From NCBI GenBank assembly GCA_030377945.1, contig JAUCGD010000019.1, positions 1 through 32,642 on the forward strand: a stretch of 32,642 nucleotides of DNA, in the 5' to 3' direction. The notes below the pieces were generated by a model. The model ran no database searches, was not told the DNA's origin, and saw only the letters and a program-made list of their open reading frames with translations. This document shows positions 6,890 through 16,400 of the stretch, piece after piece; positions within the stretch are counted from its first letter, which is position 1, and each line of letters starts with the position of its first letter. Source of the DNA: Desulfobacterales bacterium HSG17 (lineage in GTDB: Bacteria > Desulfobacterota > Desulfobacteria > Desulfobacterales > Desulfococcaceae). Both the position numbers and the translations under genes were made by a program.

Positions 6890-9800
6890 ATGGCTGCTTA
6901 CGCTGATATCCCCCCCCCATTAGCTGAACAAACTCGCGGCTGATGGTCAGTCCAAGCCCGGTCCCTTCCGGTTTGCTCTTTAAATCATGTGATTGGTTAA
7001 AAGCCTCAAAAATAAAATCCATATCTTTCTTTGGAATGCCTGAACCAGTATCCTTGATTTCAAAATTCAGCCGGATATTTTCGGATTCATCGAATTCATC
7101 GAATTTATCGAATTTATCAGGTCGCTGAATTTTCCCTGCATGTCCTATCTTCAAGGTTATATTTCCTTTTTCAGTGAATTTGACTGCATTTCCCAGCAAA
7201 TTTATGAGAATCTGGCGTAACTTGCCTTCATCAGTTTTGATAATTTCCGGTAGATTTGGCCCTGGTTCAATAATTAATTCAACATTCTTGTTTTCAAGGC
7301 GATAATGGATCATTTCTTTGATTGTATCCAAAAGTTCCGACAGATGAAATAATGATTCGTTTAATGTGATGCGGCCGGACTCAATCTTTGCCATGTCAAG
7401 GATGTCATTAATAAGATTAAGCAGATGCTCGCCGCTTTGTAACATTATGTGAATATTTTCTCTCTGTTTGATCGGTATGCTCGAATCATTATGCAATATT
7501 TGTGCAAAACCAAGAATTGAATTTAGAGGTGTTCGCAGTTCATGGTTCATATTGGCAAGGAATAAAGTTTTTGCCCGGTTGGCTGTCTCGGCAGTTTCCT
7601 TGGCTCTTTTCAGGGCATCTTCAGCCCGCTTGAATACGATGATATTGCCCAGCTGTTCGGCAATGGAGGAAATCAAACTTCTTTCTTCCTTCAAAAACGG
7701 TCCTTCGTCACTTTCTGGTTTTTTTTCCTTGTAAAAGACCTCCACCATTCCTTCCGGGCATTCGTCAATAATAATATCGCAGGCCTGTCTCCACTCTGTC
7801 ACTATAAAATCATTTGTCTTGAACTCCTGATTTTGAAAAATAATCCTGGCGCAGACAGCATCCGGATACTGCCATGAAGAGGAGATGATATTTACAATTT
7901 CCTGAAAGAATTCATCATTCGGCATTTGGGTATTCTGGAAAAGGCGAGAAATATTATACAGGCAATTCAATTCTTTGACCCTTTCGCCTAACTCATGCGT
8001 CCGTTTTTCCACCAATTCCTCAAGCCGGTCATGATGCAGTTTCAGTTCCAACTCTGCCAGTTTTGTCTTTGTTACATCCACCAGGGCAAAGATAAGTGCC
8101 TCAACTTCACCTGCCTTATCTTTTATCGGGTGAAGGGACCAGTCCCAATAGGTTACTCCCCATTCGGGGTGGTCAGGGAACTCAAATGCTTTGGCAAAAA
8201 ATGTAACAGGCTCTCGGGTCTCTACAACACTGCGGAAGATCGCTTTGTTCTCATCATGGGGATAGAGATCAAAGTGATTTTTGCCAGTGAAAAATTCAGG
8301 AGGATGAGCGCAGGCATCAGCATATGCCTTGTTCACCCTGATAAAATTGAAATCCCTGTCAAGATACACAATTGAAAAATGAGTTGTTTCATACAGATTT
8401 TCTAATAGTTCATTTGTTCTGCGAAGCTTATTCTCGCTGATCTTTCTTTCTGTAATATCCTGAACAGATCCAATCATTATTTCAAATCTATTATTATTTC
8501 CGGGAAGAACCTCGCCAATGGCATGAATAATTTTTTCCCTGCCGTCATGACAAAGTAAACGATGTTCTATACTATAACTACCCTTGACTTCCTTTGCAGT
8601 CTGCATTGTATGAGCTACAAACTCCCTGTCATCAGGATGTACTACCTCAAGAAATACATCAAACGCGGATTCATCGCTGTTTAAGCCAAAAACTTCAAAT
8701 AGTTCGTCTGATCCCCATACTTTACCGGTTTGAATATCAAGTTTCCAAGACCCTATTTGTGCAATTTCCTGTGCTTTTAAAAGATGTTTTTCATTTTCAT
8801 AAATAGCTGCCTCCGCTTTCTTGCGTTCTGTAATATCACGAGCAATATGGATGATTTTCAGTATATCCCCATGCTCATCCAAGACAGGCGTACAGGATAC
8901 AAGGAATGTTCTGTTCAGGGCAGATATTTCCTTTTCTATGCTTTTATTAAAATGCCCGGAATTAATCATGATTTCCATAGGGCAGCCCTGGATAACCTGA
9001 GTTGAGTTGTGAAATACTTCATAACATTTGAAAGTTTTTAATTTATTATCAAAAAGTCCGACAAGCTCTGATGCTGCTTTATTGATTTCCAGGATATTAT
9101 AATTTTTGTCTAAAATAAAGGTGGGATGTCCAATGGCCTGAAATATTGTTTTCCATTCTTTTTGAGTTTGCCGGAGCATCAGATAAGGATTTTCAATGCC
9201 TGTTTTGATAACTGCCCTGTATATCAGATAAAAAGAGATACCTTTTAATATATGACCTGTAAAATTTGAAAATCCATAAACGCTGATATAAAAAGTAAAT
9301 GCCAGTTCCGATCCGATTTTGATAAAAATAGAGGCATACAATAATTTTATTACTGTTGGATCAAACATATGCTGCCTTTTTTGCAGCATAAGAACTGCGA
9401 TCAATAAAATCATGGATACAAGATATTCGCATAGTTTCTTAAAGGATGTTAAACCGGAACCTTCAATGTAACAATCCGGAAAAAACCCTGATAAGGTCAT
9501 AAATATCAACAAACAAAAAATAATCGGGTATGCAGTAAATACAATCTTAAAAATAAATTTGGATTTTTCTTTTAAAATGTACAATGCCAGGCAGATTGAT
9601 AAACTTTCCAGCAAACGGGCCTGTATCCACAATTGTGTTGGCAGATTGGCATCAAAAGCAGGAAATACTCCCATGCCTTTATAAGCAAATATGTGAAGGA
9701 CATCCAATATTCCGATAAACAGATATGCAACCCCTATGATAAGAACAAAAGGATTTTCCATGAACTTGTATGCAACACAGACCATCATAAATATGCCTGT

Positions 9801-9923
9801 GCCAATGACAACGGAAAATAGCTCTGTCAGACTGTGAAACAGGAGGTAGTTATTTATGGAAATATAGTAAAACCCTGTAAAAATTAATAAGCCACTGATA
9901 ACAGGCATGGAATATTTTAACAT
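6867..9923 (-). CDS. MASE3-PAS hybrid sensor histidine kinase, 5' part (frameshifted)
   Basis: 1018 residues as read, but the last 13 or so are out of frame; the intended product with the 6119-6889 frame would be about 1267 residues. The N-terminus is a membrane-embedded MASE3-type sensor with about seven hydrophobic segments in residues 1-235 and the D-x-L-H-I-F-A-Y-K-G-M signature. Then come a PAS with C-Y-E-V-F-H and G-C-P, a PAS_3-type domain (GSWKLD), a further PAS and a GAF-like region, followed by a HisKA helix with H794 in N-H-E-L-R-T-P-L-N. The ATPase domain has an N-box, D-T-G-S-G, FEAFNQ and GTGLGLTIS, then breaks in the nine-G tract. A nine-nt tandem repeat inserts an Asp/Lys/Phe-rich loop (D-K-F-D-K-F-D-E-F-D-E) within the ATPase domain. 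AAAGG lies 7 nt before the ATG. The ligand of MASE3 is unknown. Confidence 0.85.
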   Translation of the reverse strand: MLKYSMPVISGLLIFTGFYYISINNYLLFHSLTELFSVVIGTGIFMMVCVAYKFMENPFVLIIGVAYLFIGILDVLHIFAYKGMGVFPAFDANLPTQLWIQARLLESLSICLALYILKEKSKFIFKIVFTAYPIIFCLLIFMTLSGFFPDCYIEGSGLTSFKKLCEYLVSMILLIAVLMLQKRQHMFDPTVIKLLYASIFIKIGSELAFTFYISVYGFSNFTGHILKGISFYLIYRAVIKTGIENPYLMLRQTQKEWKTIFQAIGHPTFILDKNYNILEINKAASELVGLFDNKLKTFKCYEVFHNSTQVIQGCPMEIMINSGHFNKSIEKEISALNRTFLVSCTPVLDEHGDILKIIHIARDITERKKAEAAIYENEKHLLKAQEIAQIGSWKLDIQTGKVWGSDELFEVFGLNSDESAFDVFLEVVHPDDREFVAHTMQTAKEVKGSYSIEHRLLCHDGREKIIHAIGEVLPGNNNRFEIMIGSVQDITERKISENKLRRTNELLENLYETTHFSIVYLDRDFNFIRVNKAYADACAHPPEFFTGKNHFDLYPHDENKAIFRSVVETREPVTFFAKAFEFPDHPEWGVTYWDWSLHPIKDKAGEVEALIFALVDVTKTKLAELELKLHHDRLEELVEKRTHELGERVKELNCLYNISRLFQNTQMPNDEFFQEIVNIISSSWQYPDAVCARIIFQNQEFKTNDFIVTEWRQACDIIIDECPEGMVEVFYKEKKPESDEGPFLKEERSLISSIAEQLGNIIVFKRAEDALKRAKETAETANRAKTLFLANMNHELRTPLNSILGFAQILHNDSSIPIKQRENIHIMLQSGEHLLNLINDILDMAKIESGRITLNESLFHLSELLDTIKEMIHYRLENKNVELIIEPGPNLPEIIKTDEGKLRQILINLLGNAVKFTEKGNITLKIGHAGKIQRPDKFDKFDEFDESENIRLNFEIKDTGSGIPKKDMDFIFEAFNQSHDLKSKPEGTGLGLTISREFVQLMGGGYQRKQPYGSWDNI
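6910..6918. repeat. homopolymer of nine C (G9 on the coding strand) at the frameshift
   Basis: The run sits in the G-G codons after the kinase G2 box. Eight residues keep the frame into the receiver; nine break it. Either a slippage-prone (phase-variable) tract, a programmed frameshift site or a sequencing error. Confidence 0.9.
7085..7120. repeat. four 9-bp tandem repeats inside the kinase ATPase domain
   Basis: Units ATTCATCGA (twice), ATTTATCGA and ATTTATCAG run from 7085 to 7120. On the coding strand they give Asp-Lys/Glu-Phe triplets. The unit keeps the frame, so copy-number change would only lengthen a surface loop. Confidence 0.8.
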
Positions 9924-9979
9924 GAATAGCCTTTCTTAAATGTTTTTTTGGCCTTGGTCATCATTTGGTCCAGCAAGCA

Positions 9980-10095
9980 CGGGAATAAATTCCCGCGCTA
10001 TTTTCTATCGTCCCTACGGGACTTAAATAGCTGATATAAATATATTTAAAGTCCCAGAGGGACGACAGAAAATAGCCCGGCAGTTTACTGCCGGG
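9980..10095. repeat. four-hairpin palindromic element (copy A)
   Basis: Four hairpins in mirror order: CGGGAA-TAAA-TTCCCG (9980-9995), GTCCC-TAC-GGGAC (10010-10022), GTCCC-AGA-GGGAC (10051-10063) and CCCGGCAG-TTTA-CTGCCGGG (10076-10095). The linkers also pair: 9997-10014 matches the reverse complement of 10059-10076 at 17 of 18 positions. It fills the gap between the double-CHASE3 chemoreceptor and the MASE3 kinase. REP-like; could stabilise or end transcripts. Element B at 24535-24661 has the same plan. Confidence 0.8.
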
Positions 10096-10106
10096 TGAAA
10101 TGATGA

Positions 10107-12242
10107 TCATGCATAGTCCCTGTCGTCATGATTGAGTTTGAATTTTGTCAGGATTTGTTTTAACTGCTCTGACTGTGAATTAAGTTCCTGGGCTGCTGCT
10201 GCTGCCTGCTCAGCATTGGCAGTGTTATTCTGCGTTACTTGATCTACTTGTTCTATTGCCTGGGTAATCTGGACTATTGCGTGGGTCTGTTCATTTGCAG
10301 CTTCTGAAATATCGGCTGTCATTTCCGCTCCTTTTATGGCACTTACGGCAATATGCTTTAAGGCTTCGGCAGTCCGGTTTGTGATTTTTGAACCGTTTTC
10401 AACTTTTTTAATTGAATTTTCAATAAGTTCTGCCGTCTCCTTGGCAGCACCGGCACTTTGATTGGCAAGTTCCTTGATTTCATTTGCCACAACTGCAAAT
10501 CCCCGGCCTGCTTCCCCTGCTGATGCAGCTTCAATGGTGGCATTTAAAGCCAGCAGATTGGTCTGGGATGCAATATCATCAATAACGTCAATGATTTTGG
10601 CAATGGATTTGCTTGCCTGCTCAATCTCTTTCATGGCAGATTTCATATTTTCCATTTCATCCATCCCTGTATCAGCCATGTCTTTTAACTCACTCATATT
10701 TGTGTTTAAATCGGAGGCATTTTTGCCGTTGCTCCTGGCCTGAGCGTCAATTTCAACCATAGTGCTTGATATTTCCTCAAGGGATGCTGCCTGTTCATTT
10801 GCGCCTTGAGACAGGGATTCACTGGAATCTGTAAGTTCCTTACTGCCCTGTGCCACATTGTCTGATGATGCTTTTATATTTTCCACAACTTCCCTGAGCA
10901 TTGTTATCATGTTTTTCATGGCCCCGGAAAGAACGCCCACTTCATCTTTCTGGTTTACATCAATTCTGGATGTAAGGTCGCCGCGGGCCACGGATTGTAC
11001 AAAATCAACTCCTTTTTTCAGGGGACCTGCAATCAAGTTTGCGATAAATATAGTCATGACAATGCAAAGGATAATACCTGCGAGCATTCCAAAACGGATA
11101 AAAAAAATCGTCATTTTCGCAATTTTCTCATTTTTTTCCCTGCGTTCTTTCATAAGCCGGTTTTCTTCAGCCTGAAAATCAGATATTAATTTCCGGAATT
11201 CATCAAAATAATTCTTACCCCTGGCTTCACCGATAAGGTCAGCCATATCATCCATGGTTTTTGCTTCACCGATTTTCTTACGAAGCCGGATTGCAGGCTC
11301 TGTGACATTTTCTTTCCATCCTCTCATGGTTTCCTCTATCTGCCCTAGCAGTTCAACCTGTGAGGGATTATCCGAGACTGTTTCTTTCATTTCTGAGACG
11401 AGCCTGGAAAAATTCTTACCCCCTTCCAGATACGGGCCAAGAAATTCTTCCTTTCCGGCAAGCAGAAAACCCCGCATTCCTGTTTCCATGTCAACGGCTG
11501 TTGTCAGTATTTTCATTGCTTTTTGGATTACTTTATATGTGTGGTCAACCCACTGTCTTGACTCTTCCATAGTTTTAAGATCAATTGCAATTTCAGCGAT
11601 CAATTCTTCAATTGCCTTATGTGTATCTTCCGCCTGTTTATCGTTTTCATCTATTTCTTTTAAATGGTCATTGATACTGTTTGAAGCAGTCTCAAAATCT
11701 TTTTTCCATTTTAAAATCAGTTCGGATTCTCTTGAAATAAATGTTGCGATCTGGCTCCGAAACCTGTCAAAATATTTCTTGCCCCTTGCCTGTCCCACGA
11801 TATGGGCTATATCGTTCATTGTTTCAGCATCACCGATTTCCCGGCGCATTGCGATGTTGGTTTTACCCACATTTTCCAGCCATTCTTTTAAATTTTTCTC
11901 AATTTTATCAAGACGATCAACCTGCTTAGGATTATCGCTGACTGTTTTTTTTAACAATTCAATCTTTTCAAAGGCATATTCCCTGCCCTGATTATAGGGT
12001 TCAAGAAATATTTCCTTACCTGCAAGCAGGTATCCTCTCATACCGGTTTCCATATCAACTGCCGAACCTGTGATTTCCTTTGCTCCTTCAAGTACCTGAT
12101 AAGTATGTTCCACCCTTTCATTGGATTCAAGCATGGATTTAATCCTTGCATTAGTGAAAACACCGAAAACTATAAGTATCATTAATGGAATGGAAACAAC
12201 GCACAAAATTTTTCCTTTTAAATTCATATTTCTAAACCACAT
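10107..12242 (-). CDS. methyl-accepting chemotaxis protein with two CHASE3-like sensor domains
   Basis: 711-residue chemoreceptor. A first membrane helix (about 10-28) is followed by two homologous extracytoplasmic modules, about 40-175 and 235-370. Each contains [10 protein letters not shown](Y/F)-L-L-A-G-K-E, V-S-D-N-P and A-R-G-K-(K/N)-Y-F-D, which I read as tandem CHASE3-like domains. A second membrane helix (about 378-400), a HAMP domain and a methyl-accepting signalling domain follow. The hairpin tip is [20 protein letters not shown], the CheA/CheW contact region. The C-terminus (D-R-D-Y-A) lacks the aromatic pentapeptide seen in the other three receptors. AAAGGAGAATGTAATT precedes the ATG. 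It is the last receptor of the cheA block, separated from the HBM receptor by a palindromic element. Ligand unknown. Confidence 0.93.
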   Translation of the reverse strand: MWFRNMNLKGKILCVVSIPLMILIVFGVFTNARIKSMLESNERVEHTYQVLEGAKEITGSAVDMETGMRGYLLAGKEIFLEPYNQGREYAFEKIELLKKTVSDNPKQVDRLDKIEKNLKEWLENVGKTNIAMRREIGDAETMNDIAHIVGQARGKKYFDRFRSQIATFISRESELILKWKKDFETASNSINDHLKEIDENDKQAEDTHKAIEELIAEIAIDLKTMEESRQWVDHTYKVIQKAMKILTTAVDMETGMRGFLLAGKEEFLGPYLEGGKNFSRLVSEMKETVSDNPSQVELLGQIEETMRGWKENVTEPAIRLRKKIGEAKTMDDMADLIGEARGKNYFDEFRKLISDFQAEENRLMKERREKNEKIAKMTIFFIRFGMLAGIILCIVMTIFIANLIAGPLKKGVDFVQSVARGDLTSRIDVNQKDEVGVLSGAMKNMITMLREVVENIKASSDNVAQGSKELTDSSESLSQGANEQAASLEEISSTMVEIDAQARSNGKNASDLNTNMSELKDMADTGMDEMENMKSAMKEIEQASKSIAKIIDVIDDIASQTNLLALNATIEAASAGEAGRGFAVVANEIKELANQSAGAAKETAELIENSIKKVENGSKITNRTAEALKHIAVSAIKGAEMTADISEAANEQTHAIVQITQAIEQVDQVTQNNTANAEQAAAAAQELNSQSEQLKQILTKFKLNHDDRDYA

Positions 12243-12290
12243 AATTACATTCTCCTTTCAAAATATTTAGTGCCTCTTCCACCCTTCCAT

Positions 12291-12360
12291 TTTGTACACA
12301 GTAGAGACAAGGCATACCTTGTCTCTACATTAGTCATACACATAATCAACTGTGTACAAA
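12291..12360. repeat. small palindromic element with 12-bp terminal inverted repeats
   Basis: Perfect 12-bp terminal inverted repeats (TTTGTACACAGT at 12291-12302, ACTGTGTACAAA at 12349-12360) flank an inner palindrome at 12301-12328 whose arms are GTAGAGACAAGG and its complement. A second copy of the inner palindrome lies at 14625-14648. The layout resembles a very small MITE. It sits between two chemoreceptor genes and could also act as a transcript hairpin. Confidence 0.75.
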
Positions 12361-12380
12361 CTTGTGAAACGGTGTACTAT

Positions 12381-14435
12381 TTAATAATCTTCAAATTCAT
12401 TATCGGAAAGGGGGATCATGATTTCATTTTTGCTTTTTTTATTTTGAATTGACAGATCAGGTTTTTTTAATGCTTTTTGATAATCCGGTTTTTTGATAAC
12501 TTTTGAAAATGATTTGTTTCCTGTATTAATTGTAGTTCCTGCATAATAATTATCCTCATGCCCCAGTTTGAATCTCTTTAAAATCTGGCGCAGCTGCTCG
12601 GACTGTGCATTAAGTTCTTCAGCCGATGCTGCTGTTTGTTCTGCACCGGCAGTATTGCCCTGGGTCACCGCATCCGCCTGTTCAAGAGCTTGTGTCACCT
12701 GGATAATAGACTCTGACTGTTCATTTGCCGATGCTGCAACTTCAGCCACCATTGTCGATGCTTCACGGGAATCTTTGGCAATTTTTTTCAATGCTTCGAA
12801 AGTCAGATCCGTTATTTCTCCACCTGTTTCAACTTTTTTAATGGTATTTTCAATAAGCTCGGCAGTTTCCTTTGCTGCCTGGGCGCTCTGTTTGGCAAGT
12901 TCTTTGATTTCATTTGCAACAACTGCAAATCCTCTTCCTGCTTCGCCCGCAGACGCAGCCTCAATAGTTGCGTTTAAAGCCAGGAGATTGGTCTGGGATG
13001 CAATATCATCAATAACGTCAATGATTTTAGCAATGGATTTACCGGATTGATCTATTTCTTTCATGGCAGTTTTCAGGTTTTCCATCTCTTTCATCCCGGT
13101 TTCAGCCATGTCTTTTAAATCATCTACTTTTTCATTTACCTTTGTAGAATTCTCTGCATTATTTTTGGTCTGGGCATCAATCTCTATCATGGTTCCGGAA
13201 ATTTCCTCAAGAGATGCTGCCTGTTCATTTGCTCCCTGGGAAAGAGATTCACTGGAACTGGAAAGTTCCACTGCTGCACTTGTAATATTATCCGCATTTG
13301 ATAGAACATCAGCTATAACATTGCGAAGTTGTTCTGTCATACTTTTTATGGAAGCAAAAAGACCGGTTATTGTCCCTGTTTCCGATTCAAAAGTATGGGT
13401 TAAATCGCCATTGGCAATCTTTCCCGTTATTTCAGCCATGAGCCACGGTTCGCCGCCCAGAGGTTTTATAATCATCCTGGAGATAAGAAATGCCATAAAG
13501 ATACCGGAAACTAACCCTATTATTGATATAATGACGATCAGAATGACAGTATCCTGATTTTTCTTTTGCAATATTGGTCCAAGAGTGTCCTGATCGTCCT
13601 TAACGGAAAGCTTTACATCTTCAACTGCCTTGGCAATAACAGGGCCTATTCGATCAAGTTCGTTTTTGATAAGTTTGTTACGTTCATTGATAATTATTGA
13701 AATGGATTTAAATGTTTCCCTGTATATTTTTCTTGCTTTAATAAAATTTTTAAATAATATTCGTCTTTCAGGATTTTCCAGTGATTTATCAAGTGTTTCT
13801 GCCAGAAAATCTATTTTTTCTCCTATTTCCAGTTTAAATCTTTTGACATCAGCATCGGCATTTGTATCCAGGAACTTGACTGCATATAAACGGGCAAGGA
13901 GAACATTTTCCTGGATGCGGCCTGCATAATAGGCTGCATCACTGTCTTTATCTTTAAAAGCTGATTCAATAATCTCTGTCAGGTTCTTCCTCATTTCAAG
14001 ACCATTGGGGTCCATGATACCATACACGATTTTATCTCTCTGTTTCATAAAATCCACAACTTGAGCAAATGCTTTTTTGTAGTTGCCAACAGTATTATCA
14101 ACCAATGTAATCTTTTTTGCACGCTCGGTTTGATGTATTTCCTTTTTTGATTCATCCAGAAACCCTTCCATTTTTTTAAGGTAGTCCTGGTATTCCCGGA
14201 TATCCTTATCGCTTCGAGTTATCAAAAAATCTTTTACATTCATCCTTACCATCAGCATGTTAGCCTGGAGACGGCCTGCAAGATTGGTGTCCCTGGCAAG
14301 GTCTCTATACTGGCTGAATCCTTTACTCGCAGTATTAATGGCAAAAAAACAGAAAACAGCCACTACAATAAATATTGCTGTCAATATGCCAAATCCCAAG
14401 CCTATCTGATTTCTGACTTTCATTTTTTTAAACAT
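12381..14435 (-). CDS. methyl-accepting chemotaxis protein with HBM sensor domain
   Basis: 684-residue chemoreceptor. I start it at 14435 because AAAAGGAGGTGTACA lies directly upstream; the frame is open 18 nt further, but that ATG would place the ribosome-binding site inside the gene. One membrane helix (about 10-30), then a helical bimodular (HBM) sensor recognised from [21 protein letters not shown], a second membrane helix (about 300-325), a HAMP-like region ([15 protein letters not shown]) and a methyl-accepting domain with tip [23 protein letters not shown] domains such as that of McpS bind organic acids; the ligand here is unknown. The C-terminus E-F-E-D-Y fits the CheR-tether consensus x-[HFYW]-x-x-[HFYW]. 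The signalling domain and tail are nearly identical to the 14664-16376 receptor, indicating recent duplication. Confidence 0.94.
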   Translation of the reverse strand: MFKKMKVRNQIGLGFGILTAIFIVVAVFCFFAINTASKGFSQYRDLARDTNLAGRLQANMLMVRMNVKDFLITRSDKDIREYQDYLKKMEGFLDESKKEIHQTERAKKITLVDNTVGNYKKAFAQVVDFMKQRDKIVYGIMDPNGLEMRKNLTEIIESAFKDKDSDAAYYAGRIQENVLLARLYAVKFLDTNADADVKRFKLEIGEKIDFLAETLDKSLENPERRILFKNFIKARKIYRETFKSISIIINERNKLIKNELDRIGPVIAKAVEDVKLSVKDDQDTLGPILQKKNQDTVILIVIISIIGLVSGIFMAFLISRMIIKPLGGEPWLMAEITGKIANGDLTHTFESETGTITGLFASIKSMTEQLRNVIADVLSNADNITSAAVELSSSSESLSQGANEQAASLEEISGTMIEIDAQTKNNAENSTKVNEKVDDLKDMAETGMKEMENLKTAMKEIDQSGKSIAKIIDVIDDIASQTNLLALNATIEAASAGEAGRGFAVVANEIKELAKQSAQAAKETAELIENTIKKVETGGEITDLTFEALKKIAKDSREASTMVAEVAASANEQSESIIQVTQALEQADAVTQGNTAGAEQTAASAEELNAQSEQLRQILKRFKLGHEDNYYAGTTINTGNKSFSKVIKKPDYQKALKKPDLSIQNKKSKNEIMIPLSDNEFEDY

Positions 14436-14637
14436 TGTACACCTCCTTTTCATGCACTTTTTGAATTTTATTGAGCAGAAGTGTAGATTCCAAAATGATC
14501 AGGCTTTTGTCATCAAGCTTGCAATTGCCCATGATCAGATCGGAATACTTCCTTATTTTATCTTCCGCACTTCCCTGATTTCTGTCCCCCATGTTTTCAA
14601 TCCTTGTTTCATCTGTTTCCACTAAGAGACAAGGCAT
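14428..14637 (-). pseudogene. truncated cheW remnant
   Basis: 69-residue frame matching only the last third of the intact CheW at 16401-16901: V-E-T-D-E-T-R-I-E-N-M-G, a variable stretch, then (L/I)-M-(V/G)-N-C-K-L-D-D-K and I-I-L-(D/E)-S. About 100 N-terminal CheW residues are missing. Homology starts at TAGTGGAAACAG, abutting the palindrome at 14625-14648, and the apparent ATG lies in the centre of that palindrome, so the start is an accident of the junction. The position just before an MCP gene repeats the intact cheW-mcp order, so this is probably the leftover of a duplicated cheW-mcp pair. It lacks most of the CheW beta-barrel and is unlikely to work as a coupling protein. Confidence 0.85.
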
Positions 14638-14648
14638 GCCTTGTCTCT
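14625..14648. repeat. 24-bp perfect palindrome at the cheW breakpoint
   Basis: Arms AGAGACAAGGCA and its reverse complement meet at a central CATG. It is the same family as the palindrome at 12301-12328. The longer terminal repeats of that copy are not clearly present here. It forms the 5' boundary of the cheW remnant. Confidence 0.85.
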
Positions 14649-14663
14649 ACTGTGGTGTATTAG

Positions 14664-16376
14664 TTAATAATTCTCAAATTCATTATCGGAAAGGGGGATC
14701 ATAATCTCATTGTTGCTTTTTCTATTTTGATGAGATAAATCAGTTTTTTTTAATGATCTTTGAAAATCCGGTTGATTAATGCCCTTTGCAAATGATTTAT
14801 TTTCCGTATTAATTGCAGTGCCTGTATAAGTATCCTCCTGACCCAGCTTGAATCTTTTTAATATCTGCCGCAGCTGCTCGGACTGGGCATTAAGTTCTTC
14901 TGCTGATGCAGCTGTTTGTTCTGCATTGGCAGTATTGGCCTGGGTCACCTGGTCCACCTGTTCAAGTGCCTGGGTTACCTGGATAATTGATTCAGACTGT
15001 TCATTTGCAGATGCTGCTACTTCAGCCACCATTGCAGAGGCTTCAAGGGAGCCTTTGGCAATTTTTTTCAATGCTTCGGATGTAAGTTCAGTGATTTCAC
15101 CGCCTGTTTCAACTTTTTTAATAGTATTTTCAATAAATTCGGCAGTTTCCTTTGCTGCCTGGGCGCTCTGTTTGGCAAGTTCCTTGATTTCATTTGCAAC
15201 AACTGCAAACCCTCTTCCTGCTTCACCTGCTGATGCGGCCTCAATAGTTGCGTTTAAAGCCAGGAGATTGGTCTGGGATGCAATATCATCAATAACGTCA
15301 ATTATTTTGGCAATGGATTTACCGGATTGATCTATTTCTTTCATGGCAGTTTTCAGGTTTTCCATTTCTTTTGTCCCGTTTTCTGCCATTTCTTTTAATG
15401 CTTTCACATTTTTATTCACATTTTCGGAATTTTCTGCATTGCTTTTGGTTTGGGCATCAATTTCTATCATTGTGCTGGAAACCTCTTCAAGAGAAGCTGC
15501 CTGCTCTCCTGCGCCCTGGGAAAGAGATTCGCTGGAACTGGAAAGTTCAGAAGCAGCAGATGTAACCTGTTCGGAAATTGATGACACTTCCGAAAGATTT
15601 TTTTTCAGGGCCTCTGCCAAAGCATCCAGAGAATCTGAAAGTTGTCCTCCTTCATCTTTCTGGTCCATCCCAAGTCTTTGGGTCATGTCTCCACGGGCCA
15701 TTGCTCCGGCAACTTCAACTACCCGTGCAATTGGAACAGTTATACTGCGTGTAATAATAATACCCAAAAATATGCTTATCAAAAGCATAATTCCTGAAAC
15801 CGAATAATTTACAATAACAGCTCTCTGGCTGCTTGATTGTGCATGTTCAACAAAGGATTCGGCTTTTCCATTGGCAAAATCAAGAAATTCCTGTATTCCC
15901 TCATTTAATTTTTTAACGTGTTCTGCACCCTTTCCTTTTGTAATCATTGCAGCCTTGTCTTTATCTTCGGCTTTCATTAATGAAATCACTTCATCCCGGA
16001 TAGGTTTCCAGGCTTTGAATAATTGAATAATTTCTTCAACCTGCTTTTTATCCCCAAGAAAACGTTCTTCAATAATTTCAAAATCAGCAAAAACATGACC
16101 TTCTTTTTCAGAGACTATACTCACAGCAGCTTCTATCTGTTCATTATTTTTTGCAAGTGCCACATCTTTCATGCTTCGATGTATTCTTACAATATCCCCG
16201 TCAATACGAAGAACTGCTGTTGAAACTGCAAAAGGATGTTTATAAAGTTTGTTTGTGGCCTGGGCAGCAGATTCAAGGCTTTTGATGGAGTAAAAAATAA
16301 TGCCAAGCATAAGTATAAGAACAATGGCAAAGCTTAATCCAAAACGGGTACCGATTTTTAAATTCCCTAATTTCAT
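14664..16376 (-). CDS. methyl-accepting chemotaxis protein with 4HB-type sensor
   Basis: 570-residue chemoreceptor. A membrane helix at about 10-30, a roughly 155-residue four-helix-bundle (4HB_MCP-type) periplasmic sensor, a second membrane helix (about 188-210, ending I-T-R-S-I-T-V-P-I) and a HAMP domain precede the methyl-accepting domain with tip [20 protein letters not shown]. The C-terminus E-F-E-N-Y fits the aromatic CheR-tether consensus. The start is preceded only by a weak GAGAGA. It lies 24 nt downstream of cheW and so belongs to the cheA-cheW operon. The signalling domain shares long near-identical DNA with the HBM receptor (for example 12957-13083 against 15237-15363), while the sensors are unrelated. 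Ligand unknown. Confidence 0.94.
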   Translation of the reverse strand: MKLGNLKIGTRFGLSFAIVLILMLGIIFYSIKSLESAAQATNKLYKHPFAVSTAVLRIDGDIVRIHRSMKDVALAKNNEQIEAAVSIVSEKEGHVFADFEIIEERFLGDKKQVEEIIQLFKAWKPIRDEVISLMKAEDKDKAAMITKGKGAEHVKKLNEGIQEFLDFANGKAESFVEHAQSSSQRAVIVNYSVSGIMLLISIFLGIIITRSITVPIARVVEVAGAMARGDMTQRLGMDQKDEGGQLSDSLDALAEALKKNLSEVSSISEQVTSAASELSSSSESLSQGAGEQAASLEEVSSTMIEIDAQTKSNAENSENVNKNVKALKEMAENGTKEMENLKTAMKEIDQSGKSIAKIIDVIDDIASQTNLLALNATIEAASAGEAGRGFAVVANEIKELAKQSAQAAKETAEFIENTIKKVETGGEITELTSEALKKIAKGSLEASAMVAEVAASANEQSESIIQVTQALEQVDQVTQANTANAEQTAASAEELNAQSEQLRQILKRFKLGQEDTYTGTAINTENKSFAKGINQPDFQRSLKKTDLSHQNRKSNNEIMIPLSDNEFENY

Positions 16377-16400
16377 GTTTTCTCTCTCTGTTTTAGTTTA

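Noticed and set aside
10462..15807. Long open frames on the plus strand opposite the chemoreceptor genes (for example 11254-11991, 12568-13050, 14848-15330)
   Set aside because: They are antisense to strongly conserved MCP coding sequence, recur at the same place in each paralogue, lack ribosome-binding sites and show no protein family features.
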